The notes beneath the pieces were generated by a model. The model searched no databases and was not told the DNA's origin. It worked only from the letters and a program-made list of their open reading frames with translations. The position numbers were made by a program, and so were the translations under genes. A stretch of 64,000 nucleotides of DNA from Chrysopilus asiliformis (taxonomy: Eukaryota; Arthropoda; Insecta; Diptera; Rhagionidae): assembly GCA_964034945.1 (NCBI GenBank), contig OZ035961.1, positions 12,287,001 through 12,351,000 on the forward strand, given 5' to 3'. Positions 24,928 through 36,925 of the stretch are shown piece after piece; positions within the stretch are counted from its first letter, which is position 1; every line of letters starts with the position of its first letter.

Positions 24928-25361
24928 GTGTAGTCGAAGTGGTACAGTACTTGGCCTGTATTCCAGAGGTCGGTGGTTCGGTTACCGGTTGTGCCACGCT
25001 ATCACTCAAGTCCACTCAACTTACTTTACGAAATTAGTAGTGATAGCTGCCGCTTGGTATTAACACTCTAACTGTCACGTCAGTCAAAAAGACCTGACCT
25101 GTACACAACGGTCACAATGAAAATTATTAAAGTGTTCGCTGCAACCGCAACGATTTTTTGAAGTTGCACACATTTTATGGTAATAAAATAACATTTAAGT
25201 ATAATTTCGTTTCAATTTGTTTTTCTTCGTGCCTTTCTGACTGACAACTAAATGTTCGAAAAAGGCTTAAAACTGTCGTGGCAGTTAGAGTGTTAACGAC
25301 GTCGTCGGTCTAGATTTCTATCACGGTCTCTGCTGTTAGTGGGTTTCAAAATAAAAAAAAC
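24928..25361 (+). mobile_element. tRNA-derived SINE, interrupted
   Basis: TAGTCGAAGTGG (24931-24942) fits the RNA polymerase III A box. GGTTCGGTTAC (24975-24985) fits the B box at 9 of 11 positions. The 32-base gap is tRNA-like. The text between, ending CCAGAGGTC, looks like a tRNA anticodon arm but pairs poorly, so this is not a functional tRNA. An A-rich tail lies at about 25347-25361. A TTAA-flanked element (25060-25296) is inserted in its body. Without the insert it would be about 200 bases long. Confidence 0.6.
25064..25292. mobile_element. piggyBac-like MITE inserted in the SINE
   Basis: TTAA (25060-25063) precedes CACTCTAACTGTCACG, and CGTGGCAGTTAGAGTG is followed by TTAA (25293-25296). 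The termini match at 15 of 16 positions. Exact TTAA duplications are the hallmark of piggyBac elements. It is 229 bp long and non-coding. Confidence 0.85.
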
Positions 25362-28300
25362 TTTACAAATGTTGTGATTCATCCCTGGTTCGCAATCCAT
25401 ATAAAACTGTAGTTACGAAGCAGGAAAGAAAATTGGTGTGAAATTTCCAATTGAGGCAGCCCAGCTGCACTTTGGGATATTTTAAGAATATATAGATAAA
25501 TAGAAATTGTAAATTGGTTACAAATGTAGATTTTTTGCTGTACATATCAGATTTTTTTCGCACTTTTTTTTATCCCTCAAAATGTTTTTCAAGAAAATAG
25601 AAGTTGTAAAACAGAATTTGTCACCAATATGAGTTTTGTTTGCGAACCCCAGAATTCTTCACGCTAATATTATCTTTTTTGCAAAGGTTTTCAATTGATT
25701 TTAGTTGCGAAAAAAGCACAAAAATGTTAAAATCATGTCAGAAGTATTAATATTATTAAATAGCTCTATAGCACTAATTTTTCCAAATCCCCCAACACAT
25801 CTATCCGGCTTTTTTATTTTATTGTTAGAAAGCCCGTGCTCTATCTAAAAATGTGTGTGCTCGTGACATATTTTATGGACAACACATAAGATTTTGTATT
25901 TGAGTTTTTCTAATTCAAAATATTGTTGCAAAATTAATCACAGCAAATTGTTTTACGGCAAACAATTTTGAAGTTGCCAAAAGTTCCTTAAATTACTTTT
26001 TAATTGGACTGGGTGTAAAACGTATCCGCCCTGATGAAAACAGCTTAGTTTTACAAACTTGTCGAAAAAGTTTGTTTTACTTATAGCCTTGTATTTATCC
26101 TTGCTTCAAAATCTTTTAAGGACTAGGTACTCTCCGAAAAAGGTTCAATGGGAAACTTTTGAATCCTTGTGCCTATACTAACTCCACTTAATTGCGATGG
26201 TCGAAATCAAGTTTTAATTTTTGAAAAACCTTCATTTCGTATCTTTTTGGTATTGGAAATCCATTCGTATATACGAAAATAGATAATGTAAATTGAATCC
26301 AGCTGCCTACATATATCTATGGTACACACCCATCAAAAGAAACTCATCCCCATTAAAAGAAAAATGAAATCTAATTAGTAATTCGATCGAAACGAGTTCC
26401 GGAAAACTTTAGTAATTCCATGTTTTGGTCCTATTTTGAAGTTATCGAAGCGTATTTAAGCAACAAGGACAAGGAAAAATGTGTTGCCATATTTTCCAAT
26501 GATTAAACATTATTTTGAAAGAATTTTTCATTAAATATTTTCACTAACACAGAGGCCAACGCAAAAATTTGAACTTGACGACCACCGAGGCCGACAATAT
26601 CAACCCCGACGATGACGTTTTTGTTCGACCGACCCCGTTGTTCTTTTGGGCTGTGTCATTTTAGATTCATTGAGCAAGAATACTGAAAAGCGGGGGTTTT
26701 CATAATGCTATCAGTCGTGGGCATCATCATGAAGTGGTATCGTCAGAAAAAAAAAAACAAACAAACACACACACAAATTTTGGAATTTTTGTTTTTGTTG
26801 TTTGAAATTTCGTCGAACATTCCCAGTCCAATGATTTGTGGAGTCAGTAAAATATTTCATGGAATTCATGTAGATTCATAAATCTGTAGGGAAATGAGAA
26901 AATAATTTATTGCGTCCTAAAAGCCTAAAAAATTGTTATTTACAGAGATTTATAGATAAATTATAAGAGCAACATAAATGCGAAATATTTTTTAATAAAT
27001 ATTTCATTGACTTGGAAAGACCCTCCACATAATTTTTTTTGCCCGTTTGGCTTTTTCCACTTTTGTCATAGATGATTTAGTTGAACATTTTTGAATAATT
27101 TCTAGTTCCAAAAAAAGAACGTAATTGAGATCTATTTATCTTTTTTTGAGGATTCTAAAGACATTTTTCTAAAAATTTATAACGAAAATTATGAAAATTC
27201 CTTTCGTTTTTGTGGTGTAATTTTAAGATATTCCCCCACGTATTTATTCTACCTGCACAGTTAAAAAAAATCATTGTCCATTTCTTTAAACACCCTGAAA
27301 TGTTCGCCGCTCTAAGAATCCTTAACATGCATCTATATTTTTCTATTAGAATTTCTTGACTGTTATATTATTTTTGGGGATGTTTTCACATCCAAATTCC
27401 CCCCAACAGGTCGGGCATGTTTGCCCTGAAACCCTATTGGCAGCCTGTTTCTGGTACAGAAGCTGGCTCACCGTCTTCAGCTCACCGTACATTTTTTCAA
27501 AATCTTATGATATTGATTCTATTGCGCTACAACCCAACAAATTGGAACTAGGCTTCATTAATTTAAGTTACAGGCACTCCCAACTATGACAGTCTCACAT
27601 GGGTTGAAATTTAAGGTTTTGCAACATTTGCAAGGTTTTGGACGTTAGCGAAATATATGAAAATTCAGGAATAGGGACGTTTTTTAACCTCCATCCCCGT
27701 CATCACATTTTTCGTAGTTTTTTGGATTATCACACTTCCGAAGACCCCTTCCCCCTAAAGGTGTAGCGTATTTTATGGAAATTCCCAAATTTCCCGACTA
27801 ATATTTCCCCTCTACTCCAAAACAAAAAGTTTTTTTTTTCGAAAATGGTTCAATTCTATTACTGAGTATAAAATATTACCTCACGCTAATTATTGCCTTT
27901 TCATATACGCTCCTTTCCCTCTCATCGTCATGGTTTTCGCTATTTTTTAGTGATAATAATGTAACAATGTCGTAAAACTAGCACATTCTCTTCTCCCCCT
28001 AAGTCGTGATATGTCTTAATTACAATCAAATTCCAATTGAATAAACTTGAAAAAGTCCATCCTTTTTAACAAAAAAAAATCAGTAACAATCATGCGTGTA
28101 TTGTATGCAACTACCCTCGGATTTAGTCGTAATTTATGTAATTAATGTAAAAAATGGAAAATACATCGAGTTGTCCAAATTTAAAAAATCCTTGGGGCTC
28201 ACAAAAAAAAAACTTCAATATTGAAAACTAGAAATAATTACAATTCAGGACTAATTTAAAGGGGGATAAATTTTTGTACAACTTTTACAATTTATCAGTG

Positions 28301-30179
28301 CAAATTTCAATAATAAAATGATTAACCTGGAACTTCTTTACCTCATACGGAATTTTTCTCATTTTTTGTTGTTAAATTTCTAAAATCAAAATTCAAGTGG
28401 AACTCATTTGTGGCCTCCACGTCTTTTATTAAGCCTTGAGTATTTCAAGTATGCATACACGAGGATTCTTTTAGATTTTATGGTCTTCTTAAAATTTTCA
28501 TGCATGTATATGCCAGTCCCATGGGATATTGTAGTAGAAATTGCAGCAGAATACTTTCATCTCTTTTCCGGGAGCCTGTGTCCGGTCTTTTGGCAAATCA
28601 GACTGCAATTCGTTTCGGGATTTAGTTCCCTTGTCTGTAAAGAGCTATTGCGGATTGCAGCTTGCCAAAGCTTTCAGATTGTGTGAAAACTATTTTTATG
28701 GACACTTTGAATGGAGGTCACTTGCATCTCAACAGATTTATAGCTTGGCTGCTCGCAATAAGAATTAGGGAAAAAATTCAAAATTGGAGCAGTTGAAATC
28801 ATCCCATGGTCTTAATTGTCGCCGCATCGCAGTTTCTCTGTAAAAGATGTCCAGAGACTAAAGCCAAATGCCGAATTAAGGATTTCCCTGGAGGTTGAGG
28901 TCACTCATAAATTTTAATTAATTCGTAAAATCTCCGTTACTTTGAAATATACTTCTTCTTATTGAGATTCATTTTATATGTCGCATGTCTTTGCAGAGAT
29001 TCGTTTGTCCAAAATCGCAAATGGATTTTTGCGATGGCGAATTTTAATCAAATTAATTCCACTGATTTTGCCAAAATTAATTTGAAAGTGACTTTCAGCG
29101 ACCATTATTTTAACCCATTGTAAAAAAAAAATAATAATATAAAATCTGACCACATTTTAAAAAATAAATTTTTATTATCAAGAGAAATGTTTGGTCAAGT
29201 TACGTTTATCATAAAAGTTATTTCCAAAATTTCCAGAACTTTAGCTGTTTTCCAATAAACATAAAAAAATATAAATTCGACTCCGCATTTAACAATATCC
29301 GTTTTGTACTTCAGTTTATTCAATCGTTAAATCAATTTTCCAGCTCAACAATCACTCCATAATTAATCTCGTTGGTAAATTTTTATCAGAAATTGTTAAA
29401 TTCCTCTTCCATTTGAATTTGAGATTCATCCAATTATCTGAAAATCAATTATTTAAACTAGAGATGAATACGGTTTTTGGAAAACATGAAAATATACGTC
29501 AAAATGTGTATTTTTTAGGTTTTTCTGCCAATGACCGATTTGTCACGAAAATAATAATAATAAAAATTGCACGTAAATAAAAGTGTTATCATACAAATAA
29601 ACATTGTAATTTTTGACTAAATATACATAATTGCTGTTTACGAAAGACACTGCTTGACATCACTCTATATAATTACGTGACTCTAATAAATATAGTCTTT
29701 TGCAATTAATATTAATGAGAAGTTTTCTTTATGAGTGTGAATAGAATGTAATTAGGTAATGAAGTGTAGTGTGCGTACTATTAATATGATAATGAGTAAT
29801 AGTACTAATGTAAATACTGATGTGATCGAAGCAGATAAAGTTCGCAATCCTGAGAAAACTTTCACAAAAACCTAACAAGAAAATCGCACAATAAGGACTG
29901 TATATGTGAGACATTTATGGGGAAGGATCTGCGGTAGTTCTACGGAAATGCAGAATGGTCTGCGAAAAAGTTTAACGGGGATGGAGGGAGGCTTCGAAGA
30001 GGCAAAAATTTAACAACCCCAGGGTTGTTTTCTTTTGTAAATTGATATTATTATAATTTTTTAATTATAAAAATTTTCCGGAAAAAATCTCATCTGTTTC
30101 AATAAAAAAAAATTAATTTAATTGTGTTTAATCGTTCACCGTGAACAATCCGGAACTTGAATTGAAATAGTTTCGTGAG
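25362..30179. other. Non-coding; no gene seen
   Basis: AT-rich. Diverged pieces of common dispersed-repeat wording occur near 25864 and 27770 (TATTTTATGGA). Overlapping short frames at 28408-28768 show no domain. No supported gene or clear element. Confidence 0.45.
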
Positions 30180-30199
30180 AAACAAAAATATTCCAAACT

Positions 30200-30750
30200 A
30201 GCTTGCATACCCGTCGTTGCCGGGTTAAGTTTTTTCAAAAAAAAATTTTTATGGTCTATGTTGGAGCTAAATTTCAAGCCAATCGGCTCGGTAGTTTCCC
30301 CGTGAAAGGGTAACATAGAGGAAGAGCTAAGTTTCGAGATCACTTTACCCCCTCCCCTTACTCCCCCATATCTCGGGCTACTTTTTAATGGGTCTATGTT
30401 GGGGCCGGACCCCCGACGAACATCTATGCCAAATTTCAGGCCAATCGGTTCAGTAGTTTCCCCGCGAAAGAGTAACATAGAAGGAAAACTAAGTTTCTTT
30501 ACTTAGTTTTCCCTCTATGTTACTCTTTCGCGGGGAAACTACTGCACCGATTGGCCTGAAATTTGGCATAGATGACTTTACCCCCTCCCCTTACTCCCCC
30601 CACCCATCGCGGTATTTTTACGTATGTCTATGTTGGAACCAGAACTACCACAGACACTCATGCCAAATTTCAAATCAATCGGTTCAGCCATTTTTGCGTG
30701 AAAGAGGAACAGACAGACAGACACCAACTTATTTTTATATTAGTATGATA
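30200..30750. repeat. Dispersed repeat family D, rearranged
   Basis: It starts with CATACCCGTCGTTGCCGGGT and ends with ACAGACAGACAGACACCAAC then TTATTTTTATATTAGTATGA. The phrase AAATTTCA-GCCAATCGG followed by AGTTTCCCCG occurs three times, one of them inverted, and the TTTACCCCCTCCCCTTACTC phrase twice. A diverged copy is at 39563-39692. This looks like a known type of insect interspersed repeat, class unclear. Confidence 0.7.
30421..30574. repeat. Hairpin with 74-bp arms
   Basis: Arms 30421-30494 and 30501-30574 are inverted copies matching at 72 of 74 positions with a 6-base loop. It forms where two family D units meet head to head. RNA across it would make a long, nearly perfect double strand. 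Confidence 0.95.
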
Positions 30751-31279
30751 TGATGACCAATAAGTACTTAAAAAAATCATATTAAACATTATTAAAAATT
30801 TTCTGTGGTCAAAATGGGAAAATTAAAATGTTTTTTTGACCCCTGGTCGCAATTGTGAATAACTTCTGGTAATCGTTACGACATTGCAGACTGCTAATGT
30901 CACGGTAGACATAAATGCTACTTAGGTAAATGTCCTATTTTTAAGGAGTTGCTGCAAAAAACACATTACGTCAAATTATATTACTATTTTTTTTTAGAAT
31001 TTGTCCTATTATTTCTTCCATGTGCCGAAGTTAATGAATCAAAATTTTTGAGAAAGACCATCAAGATAGAATTACTGAAAAATGAAACGAATTTGTTACT
31101 TTACAGACAAAAATTTAAAAAAAAAACTGAAAAACAAAGAGATTTATTATTGTTTGAAATTTGTCATGCAAATAGACATGTCAACAGAAGTAATACTCAA
31201 GAAATTCTAGACCAAAACTGATATCTTCGGCAAAACTGCGAATTATTTTTTTCGATTTCTCCAAAGCTTTGTCTTAATT

Positions 31280-31345
31280 TTAGGTTAAGTTAGGTTAGGT
31301 TGAAGTGGCTGCCAAAAAAGCACACTTAGGCCAGAAATGACCCAT
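31280..31345 (+). repeat. GGTTA-rich dispersed repeat fragment
   Basis: TTAGGTTAAGTTAGGTTAGG followed by TTGAAGTGGCTGCC and CACACTTAGGCC. Only about four TTAGG-like units are present, so it is not a telomere array. The wording resembles a dispersed repeat I associate with fly genomes. Confidence 0.5.
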
Positions 31346-31419
31346 TAAAAATTAAATTTATTTATAAAAAAAAATCGTTGAAAAAATTATTTCTTTTATG
31401 ACGTTTGAATTAAAAATAA

Positions 31420-31448
31420 TTCTTTCTTTTTTTTATTTTCAGGTAAGC
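31420..31448 (+). other. Candidate recursive splice site 2
   Basis: TTCTTTCTTTTTTTTATTTT then CAG (AG at 31441-31442) abuts GTAAGC (31443-31448). The pyrimidine tract is strong, and the immediate donor matches consensus except for its last base. A second donor, GTAAGTA, begins at 31474. Confidence 0.65.
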
Positions 31449-31473
31449 AAATTTGATTCTCATATTTACATCA
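31443..31473 (+). other. Candidate 31-nt cryptic exon of recursive site 2
   Basis: Bounded by the CAG of recursive site 2 and by ATCA followed by GTAAGTAAAG. The right donor is stronger than the left one. This is the same architecture as at 10746-10781. Confidence 0.5.
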
Positions 31474-31480
31474 GTAAGTA

Positions 31481-33761
31481 AAGTTAAATACATTTAAACC
31501 AAACATTTTATATTTTTAAAACAGTCTTAGCTGACATATTTAATTTCATAAAACTAATTTCAGATCGAAAATAGACACGACACATTAAAATGTCAGATGT
31601 TAGAAAATGCTGTGTCAAATTTCCCAATTTCGTATAACGGTCACAGCTTGTGTACACATCTTTCCTTGGTATTTACCCTTCTTCTAATGAACCAAATCGA
31701 TCGATGTATTACTACTTCTGCAGCCTTTAATCTTTATGTTTAAAAATGATCATTTCCACCCACACATTTGACTTTTCCGAATTAGTTAAACATTAACATC
31801 ATATTGCACAATCATCATTTCCCGGATGAAAATGTCATATAAAGTGCTAATGAAAGTGATCAAAAACCTTGAACTCAATATTTGGTATTTAGGGGTGAAA
31901 AACCATTTCGCCTCATCATTACCATCCACTATAAATTGATATGAATGGGCCTATGTTGATTTTCACCTGCCCTAACTACCAGATCACCCTCGACGCTATC
32001 CAGAAAAGGGAAAAATATCTGTTGAGGAGAAGAGATTGTTTTTGGAGGGATGAAAGCCGAAAAATATGTTCTGTGATGTTCTTTGCTTTTGGTAAAGCTG
32101 TTACCGTAATCCATTCGGTCTTTATATTTACCCACTGTAGGTACCTACATAACCTTCAATCATCCTTCCGTTTCATCTCTTCCAAATACCCCCTGCCTCC
32201 CCCCGCTCCCTTCACAAACATCAGCAATCTCAACTGATGAGAATAGTCCCGATTTCGGGAACTGTTAAAGCTTCTGACACGCACATAACTTAAATTACAA
32301 CCTCGAAGCCGATGTCATACATTGTTGATGAAACCCCAGCAAACATCTAATGCTGAAATTTTGGTTGGTATCACATCGGTTGGGCGGAAAGGGCTGATAG
32401 CCGAGAAACGAATCTACCCCCAAAAACGATTACCATCATTCGCTACACCTATAGCCACTACCAAAGCTATAGCTAATCGATTTGGTACAAGTTTATGTAG
32501 AGCGAAAGTGGCTAAGATTAAATTTTATCGTCCAATATCCTTACCAATTTTCACTGAAATCGTACCGATATGATGATTTATTAGTATAGAGAGCAGAAGT
32601 CATAAACATTGCCAAAGATCCTTCCCAGTTCACAGAAAATGCTTCCTTTTCTCTGGTAACTCCCTCGCAAAACTCACGTTCGTTTCTTCCGTTTCCGATT
32701 TTTCGTTTTTCCGCTTCCGAATCGCTCAGGGCTTGATTTTCTTATCCCTTTTTGGAAAATGTTCACTTTTAATTGATGGAAAACAAGAAACAGTCAAACC
32801 AATGATGGTTTTATTTAAGACCAAGAGTTTTAAAGGAGGTTTGATTGGGGATGACTTTTATTTTATCAAATAGAAATTCTAATTTCGATATACTTTTGCA
32901 TTTTGCCTTTTGCCACAAGTAACTAATTACGCCGGGCTGTCAAATTCCCCCCCCCCCCCCCCCCCCATCTTAAGGTGAAATTAGAAATTTTAGAATTTCT
33001 CCATAATTTTTGGGCATCGACCGCAGAATTTCTTGTCGTTCAATTTATGAATCCTAAAAATTTCGTCCAGCATGCTGTGAAAACATTTCATAAAATCAAC
33101 TCACACTAATGTAAACAATTTAGCTCCAGGGCAGTTTAGTCTATATTGGATACAAGAACTTTCGAATTTGTATAAAATTCTTTTGAAAGTGGCAACAAAT
33201 TCTGTAGGAACGACAACCCCCTTGCCAGCCTATTTGCAAATCGTATTGATGTTGCAAAGAATTTGTTGTAAAGGGGTGTGTAGGTTGGGGCGGTAGTGCC
33301 AGAAGAAACTAATTAACGATTGTAATTAGGTGAGCGACTAATTTGTTCGAATTACGTGGAAATTGATCTCGTTACGGTGGAAATTTGTGGCGTTTTCTTC
33401 AAAACGATTCTTTGTATTTTAGGGATAATTTCGGATCTCTCATTTAAATGCTATACATCTCCCGTGATCACTTTCGTTCGTGTGAGTGAAGAAAAGGATC
33501 ATTATGCACGGTTAATTACGTTTTTCACTACGTGTTAATCTATTAAATAATCCTATTCGTCAGTTTAATTAGACGCCCACAATAAAGCTGTTAGCCGCCG
33601 TGGCGCCGTCTACTTTGAAAGGGATCAAAGCATCTGAAGGAATCGAAAAATAAATTTTTATTCTGGTCGTTATCCACACAAATCCCTAATTTGATTTTAA
33701 TTGTTTTTTGTTCATTTATATTTTAGTATAAAAAGTATAAGTGGTTGTCTTCCATTTTTAC
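31481..33761. other. Non-coding; poly-C tract only
   Basis: No supported gene. Contains a 20-base run of C at 32947-32966. Confidence 0.5.
32947..32966 (+). repeat. Poly(C) run, 20 bases
   Basis: An uninterrupted C run in otherwise AT-rich DNA. Its length is likely variable, and it is prone to sequencing and assembly error. Confidence 0.9.
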
Positions 33762-33769
33762 TTTCTTAT

Positions 33770-34120
33770 ACATAGTATAATAAAGTATTGTATTCATGAA
33801 AAATTTCGTCCTCTTAGTTTCGCCTAAAAAACATTGCCGGAGCACTCCTGAGTCGATTGGAGCATTATTACCAAAATGTCTCCCTGTCTGTCAGTCTGTT
33901 CTGTCAGTCTGTGTACAAGATTTCTCAACAAATTAAGTAGCTAGAGCTTTAACATTTTACAGGCATGTTTGGTCCTTCAATAGAACGATATTAGCTTTTA
34001 GTGGAAATGTTTTCGTTCGTATGGGATTTTTTGAACTAAAAACGATTTTTCCTATGCAAATATTTTTGAAAGAAGATCATGCATGAAAACCGTTTTATGT
34101 GGACAAATTACTGAAGTGAA
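33770..34120 (+). repeat. Dispersed repeat family A, copy 2
   Basis: It begins TTATACATAGTATAATAAAG and shares the AAAGTATTGTATTCAT, GAGTCGATT and CTGTC-rich text with 15250-15420. Homology fades beyond about 33960. Confidence 0.65.
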
Positions 34121-36251
34121 AATTTCCTTATCCTCGTTTTTCCTTTCCCACATTACAGATAATGTCTTCCTCTGTATTTGTTAGAAGGAAAGATGAAAAA
34201 AATTAGGGAAAAAGGTTTACAAATCATGGCAACCCTTGTTACCGAAACTGTTTCGGACAGTCCATTAACAATGAAAGAAGCAGGAATAGAAAATTGTTTC
34301 TAATGCATTATCATGCATAACCACTTTGAGAGTATTTTACCCAACATGATGAGAAAAATTATGGCCAATAATGATATAGAGATGGGGTGGTTAATATACA
34401 ATTACTCACCCCTGATATGTGTTAAGATAGTATTTTGTTTATCAAACGACCTGTAAAGCTAAAGATATCCATACCCTTTCGCGTTTATTCATAAATAAAA
34501 AAAAATCAACACAAACAACAACAACAAAAGGAAAACTAGTAAACTTTTTTTCTATTGTTAAGCTTAGTTTTTGAACACAAAATTTTTCTATTTGCTACTT
34601 TCCCGTCGACGATATGAATCTCAGTAAAATCCTTTTCCGGATAAAAAAAAAATACCATGACGAAATATCCTTTTAATGCAACATCGAATTTCTTTTTGAT
34701 GAAAAGTTGATAGCAACGGAAAAATTCCTATATAGCAAATGTTTAGAAAAACCAAAAAAACGGGAAAAACCTAGAGTCGATATCGTCTTTCTGGATATTT
34801 TTTTGTTTGAAACGTCGGTCCTCCTTTAACTAGCTGCCAACACATCTAGCCTTAGTCTGTCTTAACCTAACTCATTCATTCTATCATCAAATAGCCCATG
34901 ATTGTCCATCTGGGCCCGCGTCCATTTGGTACACGGGTCCAATATTAAAAAAAGGGATAAAAGGAAGCTTTTTCCAGCATGGTATAAAAGTCGACAGTCC
35001 TTTTGATGTCCATGGACATATCAACTATTTTCCAGCTATCTGACATGCAACAAAAAAAAATAGGCGGGAAATGGGCCCGTGTCCGATAAATTCCCTGTGA
35101 TGCCCTTTCTTCCCCCATTTTCCAGCTATCTCTGCAAAAAAAAGGAACACGGCCACCATCAACAAATCTTTTTCTTTTTTTTTTTTGGCACACTCAATAT
35201 ATTTAAACACAGATATAAATTTTTGTATCTACTTGCAAGATAAATGATACTAAAAAAAAACCCAAAAAAAAATCATATTGTATAGATTTTCATTTCTTGA
35301 TCGGAAAATTTTTGAATGAACATTGCAAGAAAAAAATAAAAAAATAAGTATTCGGGGAAAAATTGAGATAGAAAAATGAAAATGGATTCAACATCATGGA
35401 AATGTTAAAAGGAAATGTCAGTCAACTTAGAGATGGGACTTTTGATGACTAAAAACCGAGATTTATCTATGGTTTTTCATATAAATACGTCTATAAGATA
35501 GCGAATTTATTCACTCTCATATAGGGGCAAAAAAATATGGAGGCAACCCAGATAACAGCATATAGAAATATTCGAGGCTTGTGATTTTTTATTTTTATTA
35601 TTATTATTTTGACAGCTATAAGCCACGACCTGACAAGATTCCCTTCGATATTTTCTCTGTTGCAAAAAAAGATTTTTTTTTCATCTTTCGTGAATTGTTA
35701 AACTGTCTAATTTTGAGGTTCCAAATAGGAAAAAAATGCATAGAAGAATGGTAGAAAAAACGCCTACAGAGAAATATCAGTTGAGATTTTGATTAAAAAA
35801 TTTGCAAATGATAATATCGGAGTGGAAAACGACCCTTTTTCTAGGCTGATGAATACCTCTTCAACTGGAAAATGATAAAACTTGACTTTTTTCCAATAAT
35901 TAAAGATATGAAATGAAAAATATGCCATTTTTCTGTCGAGTTTTAAAACAATTTGGATTTTTTTATGTCGGCTTTATTATTATTACTCATACTCTTGGAG
36001 ATTTCATACCTAAATCATTCATTCCCGTAATATAAATTGTAATATGGGCCACAAAAACTTTAAGAAGTATTTTTTTTTATTGAAGAAAAGAAAACTGGTG
36101 ACATGGAAGGAATTTCTGAACATCCATTAATTGATTTCAGGCATTTAAGAGACAAGAAAGACTAAAATTTTCTTAAGGAGCCGGTTTTTAGTTTGGAAGT
36201 GAGAAGACCTTCATCAGGTGCAGCTTAAACAGCTTCCACTTTTGCAAATAG
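34121..36251. other. Non-coding; no gene seen
   Basis: AT-rich. Partly repeated wording around 34906-35140 (GGGCCCG, TTTTCCAGCTATCT twice) suggests a degraded repeat without clear ends. Confidence 0.45.
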
Positions 36252-36259
36252 GGTTTTAT

Positions 36260-36917
36260 CAGGGCTGTGAAGTCGGAGTCGAAGTTGGGACGGAATGATT
36301 GCTTTAGGAGTCAGAGTCAATCGATTTTAAGAAGAAAGTTTAACTGTCGGAGTTGGAGAAAATTCCTCGAACCCAACTCCGAACCGGTTATTTGACCTCA
36401 ATTAGCCACTAGAGAGAGTGTTGTCCATCTAGTTTAAGTCTAACCTCAATGTTTTACAAATCAAACATTAAGGCAATTTAATGTTTTATTTAGCCGAAGG
36501 ATTCGGAGTCGGAGTTAGAGTTAGGCCTTCTAGACCAGGCATCATCAGCTAGTGGCTCGGCTGGCTCATCACACAGATTGGCTTTAACAGCGTAGCCACT
36601 ATAATCGACCTTTTATTGTGTGCTGTAATGCTTGTGTGTGCGGCTTCGGATCGCAGGAATGAAACGAATCGTGCTTTGAGTTGGAATCGGTGTATTATTA
36701 GCATGACGCATTTCATTTTAAATCAGTTCGTGTCAAGCCGTTGACGTGGAAGGTTGTGTTTCATTGAACTGTATTTTAATTTGTAGTGGTTATGAATTTT
36801 GATTGTAAAGGGAGCGACAGTTACTTTGATGACCCCTGTTCTAGACTTTCAAGAGTCGGATATTCTAAAATGTCAGGAGTCGGAGGGGAAGGTTGAGCTA
36901 CTGACTCCAAAGCCCTG
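36260..36917. mobile_element. hAT element with exact 8-bp target duplication
   Basis: Left end CAGGGCTGTGAAGTC; right end, reverse-complemented, CAGGGCTTTGGAGTC (13 of 15). GGTTTTAT flanks it exactly on both sides (36252-36259 and 36918-36925). The body is rich in GGAGTCGG-type text. Removing the nested element at 36536-36838 leaves a host of about 347 bp, so it is non-autonomous. Confidence 0.9.
36536..36838. mobile_element. hAT element nested in another hAT element
   Basis: 303 bp, starting CAGGCATCATCA and ending TGATGACCCCTG (termini 10 of 12). TTCTAGAC flanks it exactly (36528-36535 and 36839-36846). Its subterminal text (GTGGCTCGGCTGGCTC) matches that of the element at 50827 (TTGGCTCGTCTGGCTC), and both sit in NTCTAGAN targets, so they appear to be one family. 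It is inserted in the 36260-36917 element. Confidence 0.9.
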
Positions 36918-36925
36918 GGTTTTAT

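Noticed and set aside
24931..25000. Functional tRNA gene
   Set aside because: Boxes are present but the anticodon and acceptor stems do not pair. A SINE head fits better.
28408..28768. Two overlapping plus-strand frames of 92 and 75 codons
   Set aside because: No recognised protein and no neighbouring exon or splice support.
30128..30478. 116-codon minus-strand frame with repeated GETTEPIGLKF-like text
   Set aside because: The repeated peptide is the translation of the family D repeat phrase, not a protein repeat.
31280..31305. TTAGG-like units as an interstitial telomere
   Set aside because: Only about four imperfect units, joined to dispersed-repeat text.
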